A stretch of DNA of 51,741 bases from an uncultured Porphyromonadaceae bacterium (GCA_948467675.1 CAOKFI010000015.1:1-51741), one strand, 5' to 3'; counted from the first letter of the stretch, positions 1 to 9,639 are shown. Program-made: numbers and translations. Notes: generated by a model not told the origin, from the letters alone.

Positions 1-48
1 ACTGAAAACGGATGTCATTCCGATTTTCTTTCCTAATAATCCTGGCAT
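1..48 (-). CDS. rplC: 50S ribosomal protein L3, N-terminal fragment
   Basis: Reading leftward from the ATG at 46-48, the last 16 codons before the window edge translate to MPGLLGKKIGMTSVFS, the well-known N-terminus of bacterial ribosomal protein L3, a primary 23S rRNA binder near the peptidyl transferase centre. The gene lies 53 nt downstream of rpsJ in the same direction, the usual rpsJ-rplC order of the S10 operon. The fragment is cut by the window edge, not broken. It is too short for most gene callers, but the match of start codon, frame and position makes it secure. Confidence 0.9.
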   Translation of the reverse strand, partial: MPGLLGKKIGMTSVFS

Positions 49-101
49 TTCTCTGTTGGTTTAAATTGGATTTTCGTTTTAATAAATTTCAGACTCCGGC
101 A

Positions 102-407
102 TCACACCTTGATCTCTACCTCAACACCGCTGGGAAGTTCGAGCTTCATGAGTGCATCGACAGTCTTGGCGGTTGAATTGTAAATATCGATCAAGCGCTT
201 GAAAGAAGAGAGCTGGAACTGCTCGCGGGATTTCTTGTTGACGAATGTCGAGCGGTTCACGGTGAAGATGCGCTTATGGGTGGGCAGGGGTATAGGACCG
301 CTGATAACCGCACCGGTAGCCTTCACAGTCTTAACGATCTTCTCTGCCGACTTGTCGACCAGATTGTGATCGTAAGATTTCAATTTGATTCTGATTTTCT
401 GGCTCAT
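102..407 (-). CDS. rpsJ: 30S ribosomal protein S10
   Basis: The 101-residue product is full length for S10, a protein of the small-subunit head that in many bacteria also acts in antitermination as NusE. The N-terminal [14 protein letters not shown], the central [19 protein letters not shown] loop and the C-terminal [11 protein letters not shown] are family hallmarks. It starts 27 nt after fusA and is followed by rplC, so this is the point where the str genes run into the S10 operon, as is usual in Bacteroidota. No separate promoter is visible in front of it, so it is probably transcribed from the rpsL promoter. Confidence 0.98.
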   Translation of the reverse strand: MSQKIRIKLKSYDHNLVDKSAEKIVKTVKATGAVISGPIPLPTHKRIFTVNRSTFVNKKSREQFQLSSFKRLIDIYNSTAKTVDALMKLELPSGVEVEIKV

Positions 408-434
408 ATTGAATGTATCTTATATATTTTTATT

Positions 435-2561
435 TTACTTCAGAAGGTCTACACGGCCCTGGCATTCGGTCAGGACATTCTTGGCTATCGAGCTGCTCAC
501 TTCAGAGTAGTGGCTGAACGACATTGTCGAGGTAGCGCGACCGGATGTGATGGTACGCAAAGCTGTTACATATCCGAACATCTCGGCAAGAGGAGCTTTG
601 GCTTTAACCACACGAGCACCGCTGCGGCTTGTCTCCATGCCTTCTACCTGACCGCGACGCTTGTTCAAGTCGCTGATCACATCGCCCATGCTCTCTTCGG
701 GAGTAACGACTTCGATCTTCATGATCGGCTCCAACAATACGGGACCGGCCTTTTCAGACGCTTTCTTGAATGCCTGGATAGCACACAGCTCGAACGACAG
801 CTGATCGGAGTCCACCGGGTGGAACGAACCGTCAAGCACAGTAACCTTAAGCTGCTCTACCGGGAAGCCCGCGAGAACACCATTCTTCATTGCATTCTGG
901 AAACCCTTCTGAATCGAGGGAATAAATTCCTTGGGAATGTTACCGCCCTTAACCTCATCTACGAATTCGAGATTGCCTTCGAAGCCTTCCTCTACCGGCT
1001 CAACACGAACAATGATATCAGCGAATTTACCGCGGCCACCTGTCTGCTTCTTGAATACCTCGCGAAGTTCAACCGGCTTGGTGATAGCTTCCTTGTATGT
1101 AACCTGCGGACGACCCTGGTTGCACTCTACCTTGAACTCACGACGCAGACGGTCGATAATAATATCGAGGTGAAGCTCACCCATACCGGAGATAACGGTC
1201 TGACCGGTCTCCTCGTTGGTCTGTACGCGGAATGTAGGATCCTCTTCAGCGAGTTTCTGCAGACCCACGCCGAGTTTGTCGAGATCCTTCTGAGTCTTGG
1301 GCTCGACTGCGATACCGATCACGGGATCGGGGAAGTCCATAGCCTCAAGCACGATGGGAGCGTCCTCCGCGCAGAGAGTGTCACCAGTGCGGACATCCTT
1401 GAAGCCTACGCCTGCGCCTATATCGCCACAGCCGATACGCTCTTTCGGATTCTGCTTGTTGGAATGCATCTGGAACAGACGCGAGATACGCTCTTTCTTG
1501 CCCGAACGCGAGTTGAACACGTAGCTGCCGGCATCGATATCGCCGGAATACACGCGGAAGAATGTCAGACGGCCTACATAGGGGTCGGTGGCAATCTTGA
1601 ATGCAAGCGCACACATGGGAGCGTCGCTCGACGGCTCGCGGGTAAGTATCTCGTCGGCATTGCCTACTGCATGACCTTCTACCGCGCCGGTATCTGTCGG
1701 GCTGGGAAGATATGCGCAGACAGAGTCGAGCAGACACTGAACGCCTTTATTCTTGAACGAGCTGCCGCAGATCATCGGAACGATATCCATCTTCAGAGTA
1801 GCGGCACGAAGCGCACGACGCACTTCTTCCTCTGTAATAGTCGAGGGATCGTCGAAGTATTTCTCCATGAGAGCGTCGTCATATTCGGCGATTTTCTCGA
1901 GCATCTTGTCACGCCACTCCTCAGCCTCGTCCACGAGATTAGCGGGAATCTCCTCTATCGAGTAGTCAGCGCCCATAGTTTCGTCATGCCAGAAGATCGC
2001 TTTCATGCGGATCAGATCGACCACGCCCTTGAAAGTCTCTTCAGCACCGATAGGTATCTGAATCGGGCAGGGATTCGCACCGAGCACCTCACGCAACTGG
2101 CGAACAACCTCGAAGAAGTTTGCGCCCGAGCGGTCCATCTTGTTCACATAACCGATACGGGGCACATTGTATTTGTCAGCCTGACGCCACACAGTCTCAG
2201 ACTGGGGCTCAACACCGCCCACAGCGCAGAATGTAGCCACGGCGCCGTCAAGCACACGGAGAGCGCGCTCCACCTCCACAGTGAAGTCAACGTGTCCCGG
2301 AGTGTCAATCAGGTTTATCTTATATTTCTCTCCGTCATAGTTCCAGAATGTAGTAGTAGCGGCACTGGTAATTGTTATACCACGCTCCTGCTCCTGCTCC
2401 ATCCAGTCCATAGTAGCGGCACCGTCATGCACCTCGCCTATCTTGTGGGTAAGGCCGGTGTAAAACAGTATACGTTCCGAAGTAGTTGTCTTACCGGCGT
2501 CAATGTGAGCCATGATGCCGATATTACGGGTATACTTTAGTAATTCGTCGGATTTTGCCAT
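435..2561 (-). CDS. fusA: Elongation factor G
   Basis: The 708-residue GTPase catalyses ribosomal translocation and, with recycling factor, ribosome recycling. The G1 P-loop AHIDAGKTT lies at residues 18-26, followed by the switch-[11 protein letters not shown] motif and NKMD for guanine recognition. Domains II to V follow, including the domain IV region with GGRGKFADI and a C-terminal [16 protein letters not shown] block. Length and order match canonical EF-G. It sits between rpsG (57 nt upstream) and rpsJ (27 nt downstream) in the str operon. The opposite strand is open over nearly the whole gene, a by-product of codon choice rather than a second gene. Confidence 0.98.
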   Translation of the reverse strand: MAKSDELLKYTRNIGIMAHIDAGKTTTSERILFYTGLTHKIGEVHDGAATMDWMEQEQERGITITSAATTTFWNYDGEKYKINLIDTPGHVDFTVEVERALRVLDGAVATFCAVGGVEPQSETVWRQADKYNVPRIGYVNKMDRSGANFFEVVRQLREVLGANPCPIQIPIGAEETFKGVVDLIRMKAIFWHDETMGADYSIEEIPANLVDEAEEWRDKMLEKIAEYDDALMEKYFDDPSTITEEEVRRALRAATLKMDIVPMICGSSFKNKGVQCLLDSVCAYLPSPTDTGAVEGHAVGNADEILTREPSSDAPMCALAFKIATDPYVGRLTFFRVYSGDIDAGSYVFNSRSGKKERISRLFQMHSNKQNPKERIGCGDIGAGVGFKDVRTGDTLCAEDAPIVLEAMDFPDPVIGIAVEPKTQKDLDKLGVGLQKLAEEDPTFRVQTNEETGQTVISGMGELHLDIIIDRLRREFKVECNQGRPQVTYKEAITKPVELREVFKKQTGGRGKFADIIVRVEPVEEGFEGNLEFVDEVKGGNIPKEFIPSIQKGFQNAMKNGVLAGFPVEQLKVTVLDGSFHPVDSDQLSFELCAIQAFKKASEKAGPVLLEPIMKIEVVTPEESMGDVISDLNKRRGQVEGMETSRSGARVVKAKAPLAEMFGYVTALRTITSGRATSTMSFSHYSEVSSSIAKNVLTECQGRVDLLK

Positions 2562-2618
2562 TATTCAAATGTATGATATTTCGAACCTTTTTATTGATAA
2601 TTCCTTATGACGGGAGTA

Positions 2619-3095
2619 TTAGAAACGGAAGTGTGCGAATGCGCGGTTAGCCTCAGCCATCTTATGCATGTCTTCCTTGCGCTTGAACGCGCCACCCTGC
2701 TCGTTGAATGCGTCGACGATCTCAGCGGCCAGCTTGTCGGCCATCGTCTTTCCGCCACGGCGACGGGCATAAAGGATAAGGTTCTTCATCGATATAGATT
2801 CCTTACGATCAGGACGGATCTCAGTAGGAACCTGGAAAGTGGCACCACCCACACGGCGGCTCTTCACTTCAACCTGAGGAGTAATATTCTCAAGCGCCTT
2901 CTTCCAGATTTCGAGGGCAGTCTTCTCCTCATTGGGCAATTTTGCTTTTACAGTGTCCAGTGCAGTGTAAAATATAGTGTAAGAAGTATTCTTCTTGCCG
3001 TCATACATCAGATGGTTGACGAACTTGGACACTTTAACGTCATGAAAAACGGGATCAGGTAAAACGATCCGTTTCTTAGGCTTTGCCTTTCTCAT
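2619..3095 (-). CDS. rpsG: 30S ribosomal protein S7
   Basis: The 158-residue product is a primary binder of the 16S rRNA 3' domain and contacts mRNA at the exit channel. The N-terminus MRKAKPKKR, the motif [10 protein letters not shown] and the central [11 protein letters not shown] block are diagnostic. S7 is the autoregulatory protein of the E. coli str operon; whether that holds here cannot be seen. It follows rpsL after an unusually wide 175-nt gap (3096-3270), in which I found no exact Bacteroidota -7 box, so it is probably read through from the upstream promoter. Confidence 0.97.
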   Translation of the reverse strand: MRKAKPKKRIVLPDPVFHDVKVSKFVNHLMYDGKKNTSYTIFYTALDTVKAKLPNEEKTALEIWKKALENITPQVEVKSRRVGGATFQVPTEIRPDRKESISMKNLILYARRRGGKTMADKLAAEIVDAFNEQGGAFKRKEDMHKMAEANRAFAHFRF

Positions 3096-3270
3096 TTTTT
3101 TTCTTCAGTAATTGTTGTTTTTGTTTGCCGGCTGCTTATTACATCTTCAACAGAAACCTCCGTTTCTATTTACTCAACCTTAATAGCTGTCCGATAAATC
3201 AAAAACTAAGTTTCATTGACTTGTTTTGTTTATCTCTGCTGCTGCGTTTCCGCAGGCCGCGAAGTCTTAA

Positions 3271-3672
3271 TTACTTCTTGCCTTTGGCGGGCGCTGCTCC
3301 CGGTTTCGGACGCTTGGCTCCATACTTGGAACGACGCTGTGTGCGATCCTTAACGCCGCTGGTATCAAGAGTACCGCGCACGATATGATAGCGAACACCA
3401 GGAAGGTCCTTTACACGGCCACCACGTACGAGAACGATCGAGTGCTCCTGCAGATTGTGACCTTCACCGGGAATATAAGAGTTGACCTCTTTTCCGTTGG
3501 TCAGTCGCACACGGGCAACTTTACGCATAGCCGAGTTAGGTTTCTTCGGGGTGGTAGTGTACACACGCACACACACGCCGCGACGCTGCGGACATGAATC
3601 AAGTGCGGGCGACTTGCTCTTGTCTACCAATGCCACACGTCCTTTTCTTACTAATTGCTGAATTGTAGGCAT
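3271..3672 (-). CDS. rpsL: 30S ribosomal protein S12
   Basis: The 133-residue protein lies in the decoding centre and is the classical site of streptomycin-resistance mutations. The start [12 protein letters not shown], the CPQRRGVC block and [16 protein letters not shown] are canonical. The lysine of PKKPNS and the later GRVKDLPGV segment match the streptomycin-sensitive wild-type form. The C-terminus carries the basic GAKRPK tail. It is the first gene of the leftward str operon, preceded by a leader of about 175 nt and a strong promoter at 3852-3883. Confidence 0.98.
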   Translation of the reverse strand: MPTIQQLVRKGRVALVDKSKSPALDSCPQRRGVCVRVYTTTPKKPNSAMRKVARVRLTNGKEVNSYIPGEGHNLQEHSIVLVRGGRVKDLPGVRYHIVRGTLDTSGVKDRTQRRSKYGAKRPKPGAAPAKGKK

Positions 3673-3851
3673 CTTAGTCTTTTTTGTTTGTTACGTTAGT
3701 TTATTTCTTCTTGGTTTATCGTCAAACATATGCTTCGCAGCCGCAACACACAACCGGGCAGCACCCGATACATACATTTACAGCACCGACTATCACCTGA
3801 CCTACAGTAGGTTAGCGGTAGCACGGCACTTCTACGGCCTAAAAAGCGATG
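3673..3851 (-). promoter_or_regulatory. Long leader of the str operon
   Basis: About 175 nt lie between the mapped-by-eye promoter and the rpsL start codon. Read leftward it contains small possible hairpins (ACCTA-CTG-TAGGT and CGGG-TGCTG-CCCG) and a purine- and A-rich stretch directly before the ATG. A leader this long fits autogenous control by a ribosomal protein, but no known binding site is recognised, so the regulatory role is inference. Confidence 0.35.
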
Positions 3852-3883
3852 CAAAATTAACAACTAATTTTCTATCCACCAAA
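3852..3883 (-). promoter_or_regulatory. Promoter of rpsL-rpsG-fusA-rpsJ
   Basis: On the minus strand, TTTG (3880-3883) is followed after exactly 20 nt by TAATTTTG (3852-3859), a full match to the Bacteroidota sigma-ABfr promoter (TTTG, 19-21 nt, TAnnTTTG). Transcription would start near 3845. Confidence 0.75.
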
Positions 3884-3901
3884 CATTTTCGCGCTAAACG
3901 T

Positions 3902-3939
3902 TAAAAAAATCGCGCCCCGAAGACGAATCCGCGGGGCGC
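3902..3939 (-). terminator. Intrinsic terminator after ssb
   Basis: An 8-bp GC-rich stem (3912-3919 paired with 3932-3939, CGGGGCGC type) closes a 12-nt loop and is followed on the minus strand by a T-run (ATTTTTTTAA). It ends the leftward ssb transcript just upstream of the str promoter. Confidence 0.85.
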
Positions 3940-3961
3940 CGAAGTTCAGTTCGATTCCGGA

Positions 3962-4330
3962 TCACGCATTGCGATCCGCCTCTGGCGACACAGAGGCGGC
4001 ATTGCGCGAAAGGATATCGTAATTTTCCACATATATTTCGGTTATAGTACGTTTGATCGCAGCACGATCCTCCCATGTACGAGTCCGCAATTTTCCTTCG
4101 ACAAACAGTCTGGTTCCCCGCCCGATATATTTTTCAGCAAACTCGGCCGCACGATCCCACATCACTATGTTATGCCACTCGGTGCGCTCGGGCACACTCA
4201 GACCCGATGCTGTAGTATACGCCCTTTCCGTAGTAGCGAGCGAAAACGACGCCACCGGACGCTTGTCCACGTAACGGACCACCGGATCCTTGCCGACATG
4301 CCCTATCAGTATGACCTTATTGTATGACAT
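3962..4330 (-). CDS. ssb: Single-stranded DNA-binding protein
   Basis: The 122-residue product has one OB-fold: the start MSYNKVILIGHVGKDP, the TEWHNIVMW strand and FVEGKLRTRTWED are typical SSB signatures. SSB coats single-stranded DNA in replication and repair. Oddly, the C-terminus reads ...SRNAASVSPEADRNA and lacks the acidic tip (DDDIPF type) by which main cellular SSBs recruit partner proteins, and the Gln/Gly-rich linker is nearly absent. It may therefore be a secondary paralogue. It follows proC after 12 nt and ends at a strong terminator, so it is the last gene of the argD-proC-ssb unit. Confidence 0.9.
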   Translation of the reverse strand: MSYNKVILIGHVGKDPVVRYVDKRPVASFSLATTERAYTTASGLSVPERTEWHNIVMWDRAAEFAEKYIGRGTRLFVEGKLRTRTWEDRAAIKRTITEIYVENYDILSRNAASVSPEADRNA

Positions 4331-4342
4331 ATCCGGAGAATA

Positions 4343-5128
4343 TCAGACCGATGCCTTGAGACCGGCAATGACCGCTGCAGAAAAACCTTGCGCTTCCATT
4401 GCATTGAGACCACGTATGGTAACACCGCCAGGCGTCGTCACCTTATCGATTTCCGATTCAGGGTTGGCTCCTGTAGCCTCAAGCAAAGCCACTGCTCCAC
4501 GAAGAGTCTGCAAAAGATACCCACGCGCCTGATCCGGATACAGCCCCAGTTCTACAGCGCCCTCCGTGGCCGCCCGCACATACCGCATGGCGTAGGCGAT
4601 TCCACACGAGCACAAAGCCATGGCGGCATCCATCTGCCGTTCCTGAATGACTGCGGTCCTACCCAGTGCGTCAAACAGCGCCGCAACTGCTGCCACCTGA
4701 CTGTCGGAAGCATTGCGGGAACACAGTAATGTCATGCTCTCCCCGACCGATATCGACGTATTAGGCATGACTCTCATAAGCACACGGTCACCGGAATAAT
4801 TTTTCAGCCAGTTCCACAGCGTATCGAGCGATACTCCGGCCGCAACCGACACCAATATCTGACGACGAAACTCTACCATAGGGGCAACCTCGGCCATCAC
4901 GCCTTCGAGAAGCCATGGCTTTACCGCAAAAATGACCACATCAGCCCCCTTGACCGCATCCATATTTGATGTCGACACAACCACATCGGGACATTCCGTT
5001 TTCAAAGCCTTGAGCTTCGGCTCCGACGGATTGGAAACCACGATCCGATCAATGCCGGAGCCCGAACGATACAGTCCTCTGGCTATGGCTCCGCCCATAT
5101 TGCCGGCGCCTATTATTCCTATCTTCAT
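4343..5128 (-). CDS. proC: Pyrroline-5-carboxylate reductase
   Basis: The 261-residue enzyme reduces 1-pyrroline-5-carboxylate to L-proline with NAD(P)H. The N-terminal MKIGIIGAGNMGGAI is the Rossmann dinucleotide motif, followed by FAVKPW and MRVMPNTS, and a C-terminal dimerisation domain ending in TTPGGVTIRGLNAME. I chose the ATG at 5128 because it places the Rossmann strand at residue 2 as in the family. A GTG at 5140 overlaps the argD stop as GTGA and would add four residues. Its position behind argD suggests coupled handling of ornithine and proline precursors. Confidence 0.96.
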   Translation of the reverse strand: MKIGIIGAGNMGGAIARGLYRSGSGIDRIVVSNPSEPKLKALKTECPDVVVSTSNMDAVKGADVVIFAVKPWLLEGVMAEVAPMVEFRRQILVSVAAGVSLDTLWNWLKNYSGDRVLMRVMPNTSISVGESMTLLCSRNASDSQVAAVAALFDALGRTAVIQERQMDAAMALCSCGIAYAMRYVRAATEGAVELGLYPDQARGYLLQTLRGAVALLEATGANPESEIDKVTTPGGVTIRGLNAMEAQGFSAAVIAGLKASV

Positions 5129-5136
5129 AAGACCGC

Positions 5137-6270
5137 TCACTTACATGCTGCGAGAGCACGGTTAAACCTGACTATAAAATCATCGGCCTGCGCCTCTGTC
5201 AGTGTCAGCGGCGGCAACAGACGTATCACATCAGTACCGGATGCTCCAGTAAACACGTGCTCTACAGCTATAAGATGACGGCGCAGATCCTTGGCAGGAC
5301 GTCCCAGGTCTATACCGATCATCAGGCCACGGCCACGAACCTCTTTGATCCCATCGATCTTGCGCAAGGCATCGATCAGACGGGCACCTACACATGCTGC
5401 GTTCTCAACGAGATTTTCAGATTCAAAAATATCGATAACCGCAAGAGCTGCGGCACACGCCAGATGATTTCCTCCGAAAGTAGTGCCCAGCTGCCCGTAT
5501 ACAGGTTTAAACTCCGGAGAGATCAGCACACCACCCATAGGGAATCCGTTGGCAATACCCTTGGCCACTGTCACAATATCCGGCTTTATCCCTGAATACT
5601 GATGGGCGAAGAACCGTCCGGAACGGCCATAACCGCTCTGGATCTCATCAAGCACGAGTACGGTTCCGTATTTAGTGGTCAAATCCCGCAATCCACGCAA
5701 AAATCCGTCAGACGCGATCCTGACTCCGCCCACGCCCTGTATTCCTTCGACTATGACAGCAGCGACATCGCCTTTGGCAAGCTCGTCCTCGACACCTTCG
5801 AGAGAGTCGAATGTGAGAAATGTCACATGGGAATTAGCATTGATAGGCGCCACTATTCTGGGGTTATCGGTCGCCTCCACAGCAGCCGACGTACGCCCGT
5901 GGAAAGCCTTGTCAAACGCAATCACACGACTACGGCCGGTATGGAACGATGCCAGCTTCAGCGCGTTTTCATTTGCCTCAGCTCCGGAGTTGATGAGAAA
6001 CAGAGCATAATCCTCGTATCCCGAGATGCGGCCGAGACGCTCGGCCAGCTTCTTCTGCAGACTGTTGATTACCGAATTGGAATAAAAGCACAGTTCATGA
6101 GCCTGGCGGCAGATCGCATCCACATAAACCGGATGACTGTGGCCTACCGAAATAACCGCATGACCGCCATAAAGATCGAGATACTCCTGGCCGTCAGCAT
6201 CGAATATATTACAACCGCAGCCCTTCACTATATCTATATCGAACAAAGGATATACGTCAAAGAGTTTCAT
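5137..6270 (-). CDS. argD: Acetylornithine/succinylornithine aminotransferase
   Basis: The 377-residue class-III PLP aminotransferase makes N-acylated ornithine from the semialdehyde in arginine synthesis. Visible are the N-terminal YPLFDIDIVKGCG, the SGAEANENALKLA cofactor region, VLDEIQSGYGRSG, and the Schiff-base lysine in TVAKGIANG (about residue 237). Upstream in-frame codons exist to 6342, but homologues start at MKLFDVYPLF, so 6270 (or the adjacent ATG at 6273) is preferred. In Bacteroides the pathway uses succinylated intermediates, so N-succinylornithine is a plausible substrate (family knowledge, not visible here). It overlaps or abuts proC. Confidence 0.93.
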   Translation of the reverse strand: MKLFDVYPLFDIDIVKGCGCNIFDADGQEYLDLYGGHAVISVGHSHPVYVDAICRQAHELCFYSNSVINSLQKKLAERLGRISGYEDYALFLINSGAEANENALKLASFHTGRSRVIAFDKAFHGRTSAAVEATDNPRIVAPINANSHVTFLTFDSLEGVEDELAKGDVAAVIVEGIQGVGGVRIASDGFLRGLRDLTTKYGTVLVLDEIQSGYGRSGRFFAHQYSGIKPDIVTVAKGIANGFPMGGVLISPEFKPVYGQLGTTFGGNHLACAAALAVIDIFESENLVENAACVGARLIDALRKIDGIKEVRGRGLMIGIDLGRPAKDLRRHLIAVEHVFTGASGTDVIRLLPPLTLTEAQADDFIVRFNRALAACK

Positions 6271-6338
6271 CATTAAAATAATATTGTGAAGAAATTGTAT
6301 TGATAGTAATAACGGATACGACTGCAATATATTGCGTG

Positions 6339-7127
6339 TCATTCCGACAGAGCCAGCCTCAGTCCTATGGTTTCCGTACGGAAATCGGGTTTGCGTCCGT
6401 ATCTGTAGCTATTGCGGCAGAACGTCGCGATGCGGTTCCAGTTCCCGCCCCTTCGCGTGCGCTGAGTGAGCGTCTTGGACGTAGTGGCATATCCGCGGGC
6501 TATATCACAGAAACCGGAACACCATTCGCTGACATTGCCGCTCATATCGTGCAGCCCCAGTTCATTCGGCTTCATCGTGCCGACATCATGCGTAGTCTGT
6601 CCGCTATTGTAAAAATACCAGGCCACCTCGTCGATCATGTCGCTACCGGCATATTTGGTATCAGATACAGACTTGATCCCGCCACGCGCGGCATATTCCC
6701 ATTCCTCCTCGGTCGGCATTCGGAACTTCTTGCCGGTCAACAGATTCAATCGTTCTATAAACCGCTGGCAGTCATTCCAGCTGACACGTTCCACAGGCCG
6801 CTTCGCTCCCTTGAACAGACTCGGATTATCGCCCATCACAGCCTCCCATTCCTCTTGGGTGACCTCATATCGGCCGATCTTGAAATCCGCCACCGGGACC
6901 TCATGAGCCGGACGCTCCCAATCATAGGCATGCTTCGTCTGTCCTGCGGTTGCACCCATAATATAGCTGCCGCCTTTCACAGCCACCATATTCGATGCGA
7001 TACGGTTGATCACCGCCTTGCGTTCAGGAGAAAGCGACGCCATGGAGACAACAGCACCCGCTGTCTGCGCCACAGATTTTCCGACTACGGACATCATCAA
7101 GATCATAAATATGTAAACACACTTCAT
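6339..7127 (-). CDS. SUMF1/formylglycine-generating-enzyme-like secreted protein
   Basis: The 262-residue protein starts with a clear signal peptide (hydrophobic residues 4-20, ending in ...VGKSVAQ) and is then almost wholly one FGE-sulfatase fold: GGSYIMG, YEVTQEEWEAVMG, PVERVSWNDCQRFI, FRMPTEEEWEYAARGG, LHDMSGNVSEWC and the closing TIGLRLALSE. True formylglycine-generating enzymes need a specific active-site cysteine pair; here the late region reads FCRNSYRYGRKP, so catalysis is uncertain and a structural or binding role is possible. No sulfatase is adjacent. It follows the patatin gene after 18 nt and precedes argD by about 65 nt. Confidence 0.85.
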   Translation of the reverse strand: MKCVYIFMILMMSVVGKSVAQTAGAVVSMASLSPERKAVINRIASNMVAVKGGSYIMGATAGQTKHAYDWERPAHEVPVADFKIGRYEVTQEEWEAVMGDNPSLFKGAKRPVERVSWNDCQRFIERLNLLTGKKFRMPTEEEWEYAARGGIKSVSDTKYAGSDMIDEVAWYFYNSGQTTHDVGTMKPNELGLHDMSGNVSEWCSGFCDIARGYATTSKTLTQRTRRGGNWNRIATFCRNSYRYGRKPDFRTETIGLRLALSE

Positions 7128-7145
7128 ATATCGTTTATCATTATT

Positions 7146-9491
7146 CTATTTCAAAAATTCAGGCGCGAGTATAAATATTCCGAACGAGACCCCGACATTC
7201 CAGTTGCGAGCCGGATAACTCATGTAATTGCAATATGCGCTAAGCGAAGCAAACGGAAAGCTATAGACAGCCGCCAGTTCGCCGAAAAATTCCGGATCAG
7301 AAAACCAGCGCCCGTAACACGCATAACCGGAGGATGGATCAATCCCTATACGCCGGAAAGGCATAAAAGCATGCATGCTCAGTCTCAACTGCAGCAGCCC
7401 CGACACATTCCACACAGGCACAACACCGGCTGTGACATAGGAATTGGCTCTGAACGCCGGATTAAAAGCATTATAGCTCGATGGGGTCGGATTAAAAGCC
7501 GATGCTCCCACTATGGCGGCATTATAATCGCGCAACAGCTTACGGGTCGACACCACGACATCAGACTCCACGCCAAGCGCCACTTTAGGATGAATCGCGA
7601 AATATTTTTTCCCGGCGACAGCAAGAGTAGCCCAATGAATATCATCGGCCACATCCCCCTGACGCACAAGATGCGACCGGAAGCGATAGCGACCGGTCAC
7701 AGCCGACAAGTCCGACCGGATATAACCTCCCGAAGTCGGATAATTCCGGTTATTCAGCGTATTGAACTCATATTTCAGACACACCTGCCCAAGCGTGTAG
7801 CTGCACCTGTCCTTGTCAAGCCACGACGTTCCGGTAAATACATGATCATAATAACGGTCATCGAGATAACCGATACCGACACCTCCCTCCACCTTGCCAT
7901 TGCGTCCGGCACCCATCATATACCTCAGCCTGCCGAACGCCTCCGTCTGAGTCACGAAACGTGGAATGTCTTTGGTGAAAAAGAGATTGTCGTTCTCATA
8001 GAACTTCTGCCTCGACACCACAGCCTGAAGATCGAGTGCCGACGGATTGCCGGTGCGCAGATGCAGACCGGCATTGGCCATACCGGCCATATAGCTCTGC
8101 CCTATCCAGGCATTGATACTGGCCTCAACCGACCGGAAACTCATCGTAGAGTATCCGGCCGACAAAAACACCATACTGTTGGTCGACGATGTTATATATC
8201 CGCCCACCCCGACTTTAAGATCATCCTTCACGCTCGCTTTAAGCGAAAGATCAAACAGCCCCGATACGCTGTCATAACTGGCACAAGGCAACAGGTTGCG
8301 CATTTTATCAGACGATATCGCCCGATAGTAGGCATCGCGCGCACGGCGCACACCGAATGTATCAGACTGCTCACGGTCAAACAGATAGGATATATAGCGA
8401 TTCTGCGATTTAGAGCCTCCGGTCACCGACACGGAATCGAAACGCAAGCCGGGAGTAGACGCCTTGAAAGCGGCCCGGCGCGATGCGACTGCTCCGGAAT
8501 CAGTTCTGACAACAACTCGACCGCGGATAGAATCCATATATTCCATGGCTCTGTCATAACCAATCTTATAGATCTCACGGGCTTTCTGAAAATCAAGCAG
8601 ACCGAAACGGCTCAGATCTATATGTATCTTTATACCCTCTTCTGCCGGAAGCGTATAATCATTGTTCTGGATAATCATCGTTTCAAGCTGACTGACCACA
8701 TCGTACGACGGATGTTTATCCGGTGTGGACACATCTATGCCTATCACGATATCCGGATGAAACTCATCACGCATCACATCGACAGGAAAGTTATCATATA
8801 TCCCGCCGTCGTAAAGCATCGTACTGTCGATTTCGGTCGGCTGGAACACTATAGGGAAACTCATCGAAGCACGAATGGCATCACCCACGCTTCCGGAACC
8901 GAGCACGACCTTGTGCTTGCCCACGACATCCGAAGCCACGCATCTGAACGGCACGAAAAGCCGGTCAAACCGGCCGCCGCACTGCGCAGTATAAGGCGCA
9001 AACAGATCCATGAAAGCGAAATTCATGGGCAATGGAGATATCAGACTCGTCGGAACCGGGGATCCGCCGCCCCTGCGATCCCGTTTTGAAGGAACATTCA
9101 CACTATACAGTGCCGGAGTTGGCTCCGGACGTGAGAAATAATAGACCAGACTCTCGTCGATACGCCCCGTCGACCAATATGAGAAGCTACGGCTCTCGAT
9201 CAGCTCAAGCATCTCTGCTGGAGAATAGCCGCAGGCATACAGGCCTCCGACAATAGCGCCCATCGAGGTCCCGGTCACATAATCGACCGGAATCCCGTTG
9301 TCCTCCAACGCCTGGATAACGCCGATATGGGCTATGCCCTTGGATCCGCCTCCGCTAAGCACCAGTCCTACAGACTGGTCACGTGCCGACACCGCCGGAT
9401 ACAATGCCACACACACCAGAAGCAGACTGAAGATCCGCCGTAATGCGGCGGAAATACTACATAAACCGGAATCGATCTTATTCATGATCAT
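7146..9491 (-). CDS. Patatin-like phospholipase with C-terminal outer-membrane barrel
   Basis: The 781-residue protein has a signal peptide, then a patatin domain with the oxyanion loop GGGSKG (about residues 47-52), the nucleophile in GTSMGA (Ser76) and the catalytic Asp in DGG (Asp228). A short POTRA-like linker follows (about 350-420), and the last 350 residues show alternating strands typical of a BamA/surface-antigen barrel. This matches the patatin-Omp85 class (type Vd-like, as in PlpD), predicted to hydrolyse acyl esters at or outside the outer membrane. I chose the ATG at 9491 because a promoter box ends 6 nt before it; an ATG at 9485 is also possible. Confidence 0.9.
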   Translation of the reverse strand: MIMNKIDSGLCSISAALRRIFSLLLVCVALYPAVSARDQSVGLVLSGGGSKGIAHIGVIQALEDNGIPVDYVTGTSMGAIVGGLYACGYSPAEMLELIESRSFSYWSTGRIDESLVYYFSRPEPTPALYSVNVPSKRDRRGGGSPVPTSLISPLPMNFAFMDLFAPYTAQCGGRFDRLFVPFRCVASDVVGKHKVVLGSGSVGDAIRASMSFPIVFQPTEIDSTMLYDGGIYDNFPVDVMRDEFHPDIVIGIDVSTPDKHPSYDVVSQLETMIIQNNDYTLPAEEGIKIHIDLSRFGLLDFQKAREIYKIGYDRAMEYMDSIRGRVVVRTDSGAVASRRAAFKASTPGLRFDSVSVTGGSKSQNRYISYLFDREQSDTFGVRRARDAYYRAISSDKMRNLLPCASYDSVSGLFDLSLKASVKDDLKVGVGGYITSSTNSMVFLSAGYSTMSFRSVEASINAWIGQSYMAGMANAGLHLRTGNPSALDLQAVVSRQKFYENDNLFFTKDIPRFVTQTEAFGRLRYMMGAGRNGKVEGGVGIGYLDDRYYDHVFTGTSWLDKDRCSYTLGQVCLKYEFNTLNNRNYPTSGGYIRSDLSAVTGRYRFRSHLVRQGDVADDIHWATLAVAGKKYFAIHPKVALGVESDVVVSTRKLLRDYNAAIVGASAFNPTPSSYNAFNPAFRANSYVTAGVVPVWNVSGLLQLRLSMHAFMPFRRIGIDPSSGYACYGRWFSDPEFFGELAAVYSFPFASLSAYCNYMSYPARNWNVGVSFGIFILAPEFLK

Positions 9492-9497
9492 ACGTGT

Positions 9498-9505
9498 CAA
9501 AATTA
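9498..9505 (-). promoter_or_regulatory. Probable -7 box of the patatin gene
   Basis: TAATTTTG on the minus strand matches TAnnTTTG and ends 6 nt before the ATG at 9491, giving an almost leaderless transcript. No good TTTG lies at the expected -33 distance, so this call is weaker than the rpsL or dnaE promoters. Confidence 0.45.
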
Positions 9506-9639
9506 TACATCTTAAAGATACCACCCGCCCATTGTTGCCGAATCGTTGTAAAATCGTCAACCAACTGTAACACTCCCGCGATTATAGGACTTTACGCACA
9601 CAGGACAAAAACAACAGGTACGAACTTAATTCTTTTTAT

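Noticed and set aside
276..2540. 754-codon rightward open frame opposite fusA
   Set aside because: fusA is certain on the other strand. The frame is open because codons whose complements are stops (TTA, CTA, TCA) are rare in fusA; its translation has no recognisable domain.
5141..5152. Start of proC upstream at the GTG at 5140
   Set aside because: The GTGA overlap with argD is possible, but the ATG at 5128 gives the exact family N-terminus; kept only as an alternative.
6300..9089. 929-codon rightward open frame opposite the patatin and SUMF1 genes
   Set aside because: It spans two well-supported genes and their gap and its product is an unlikely His/Arg/Ile-rich sequence without domains.
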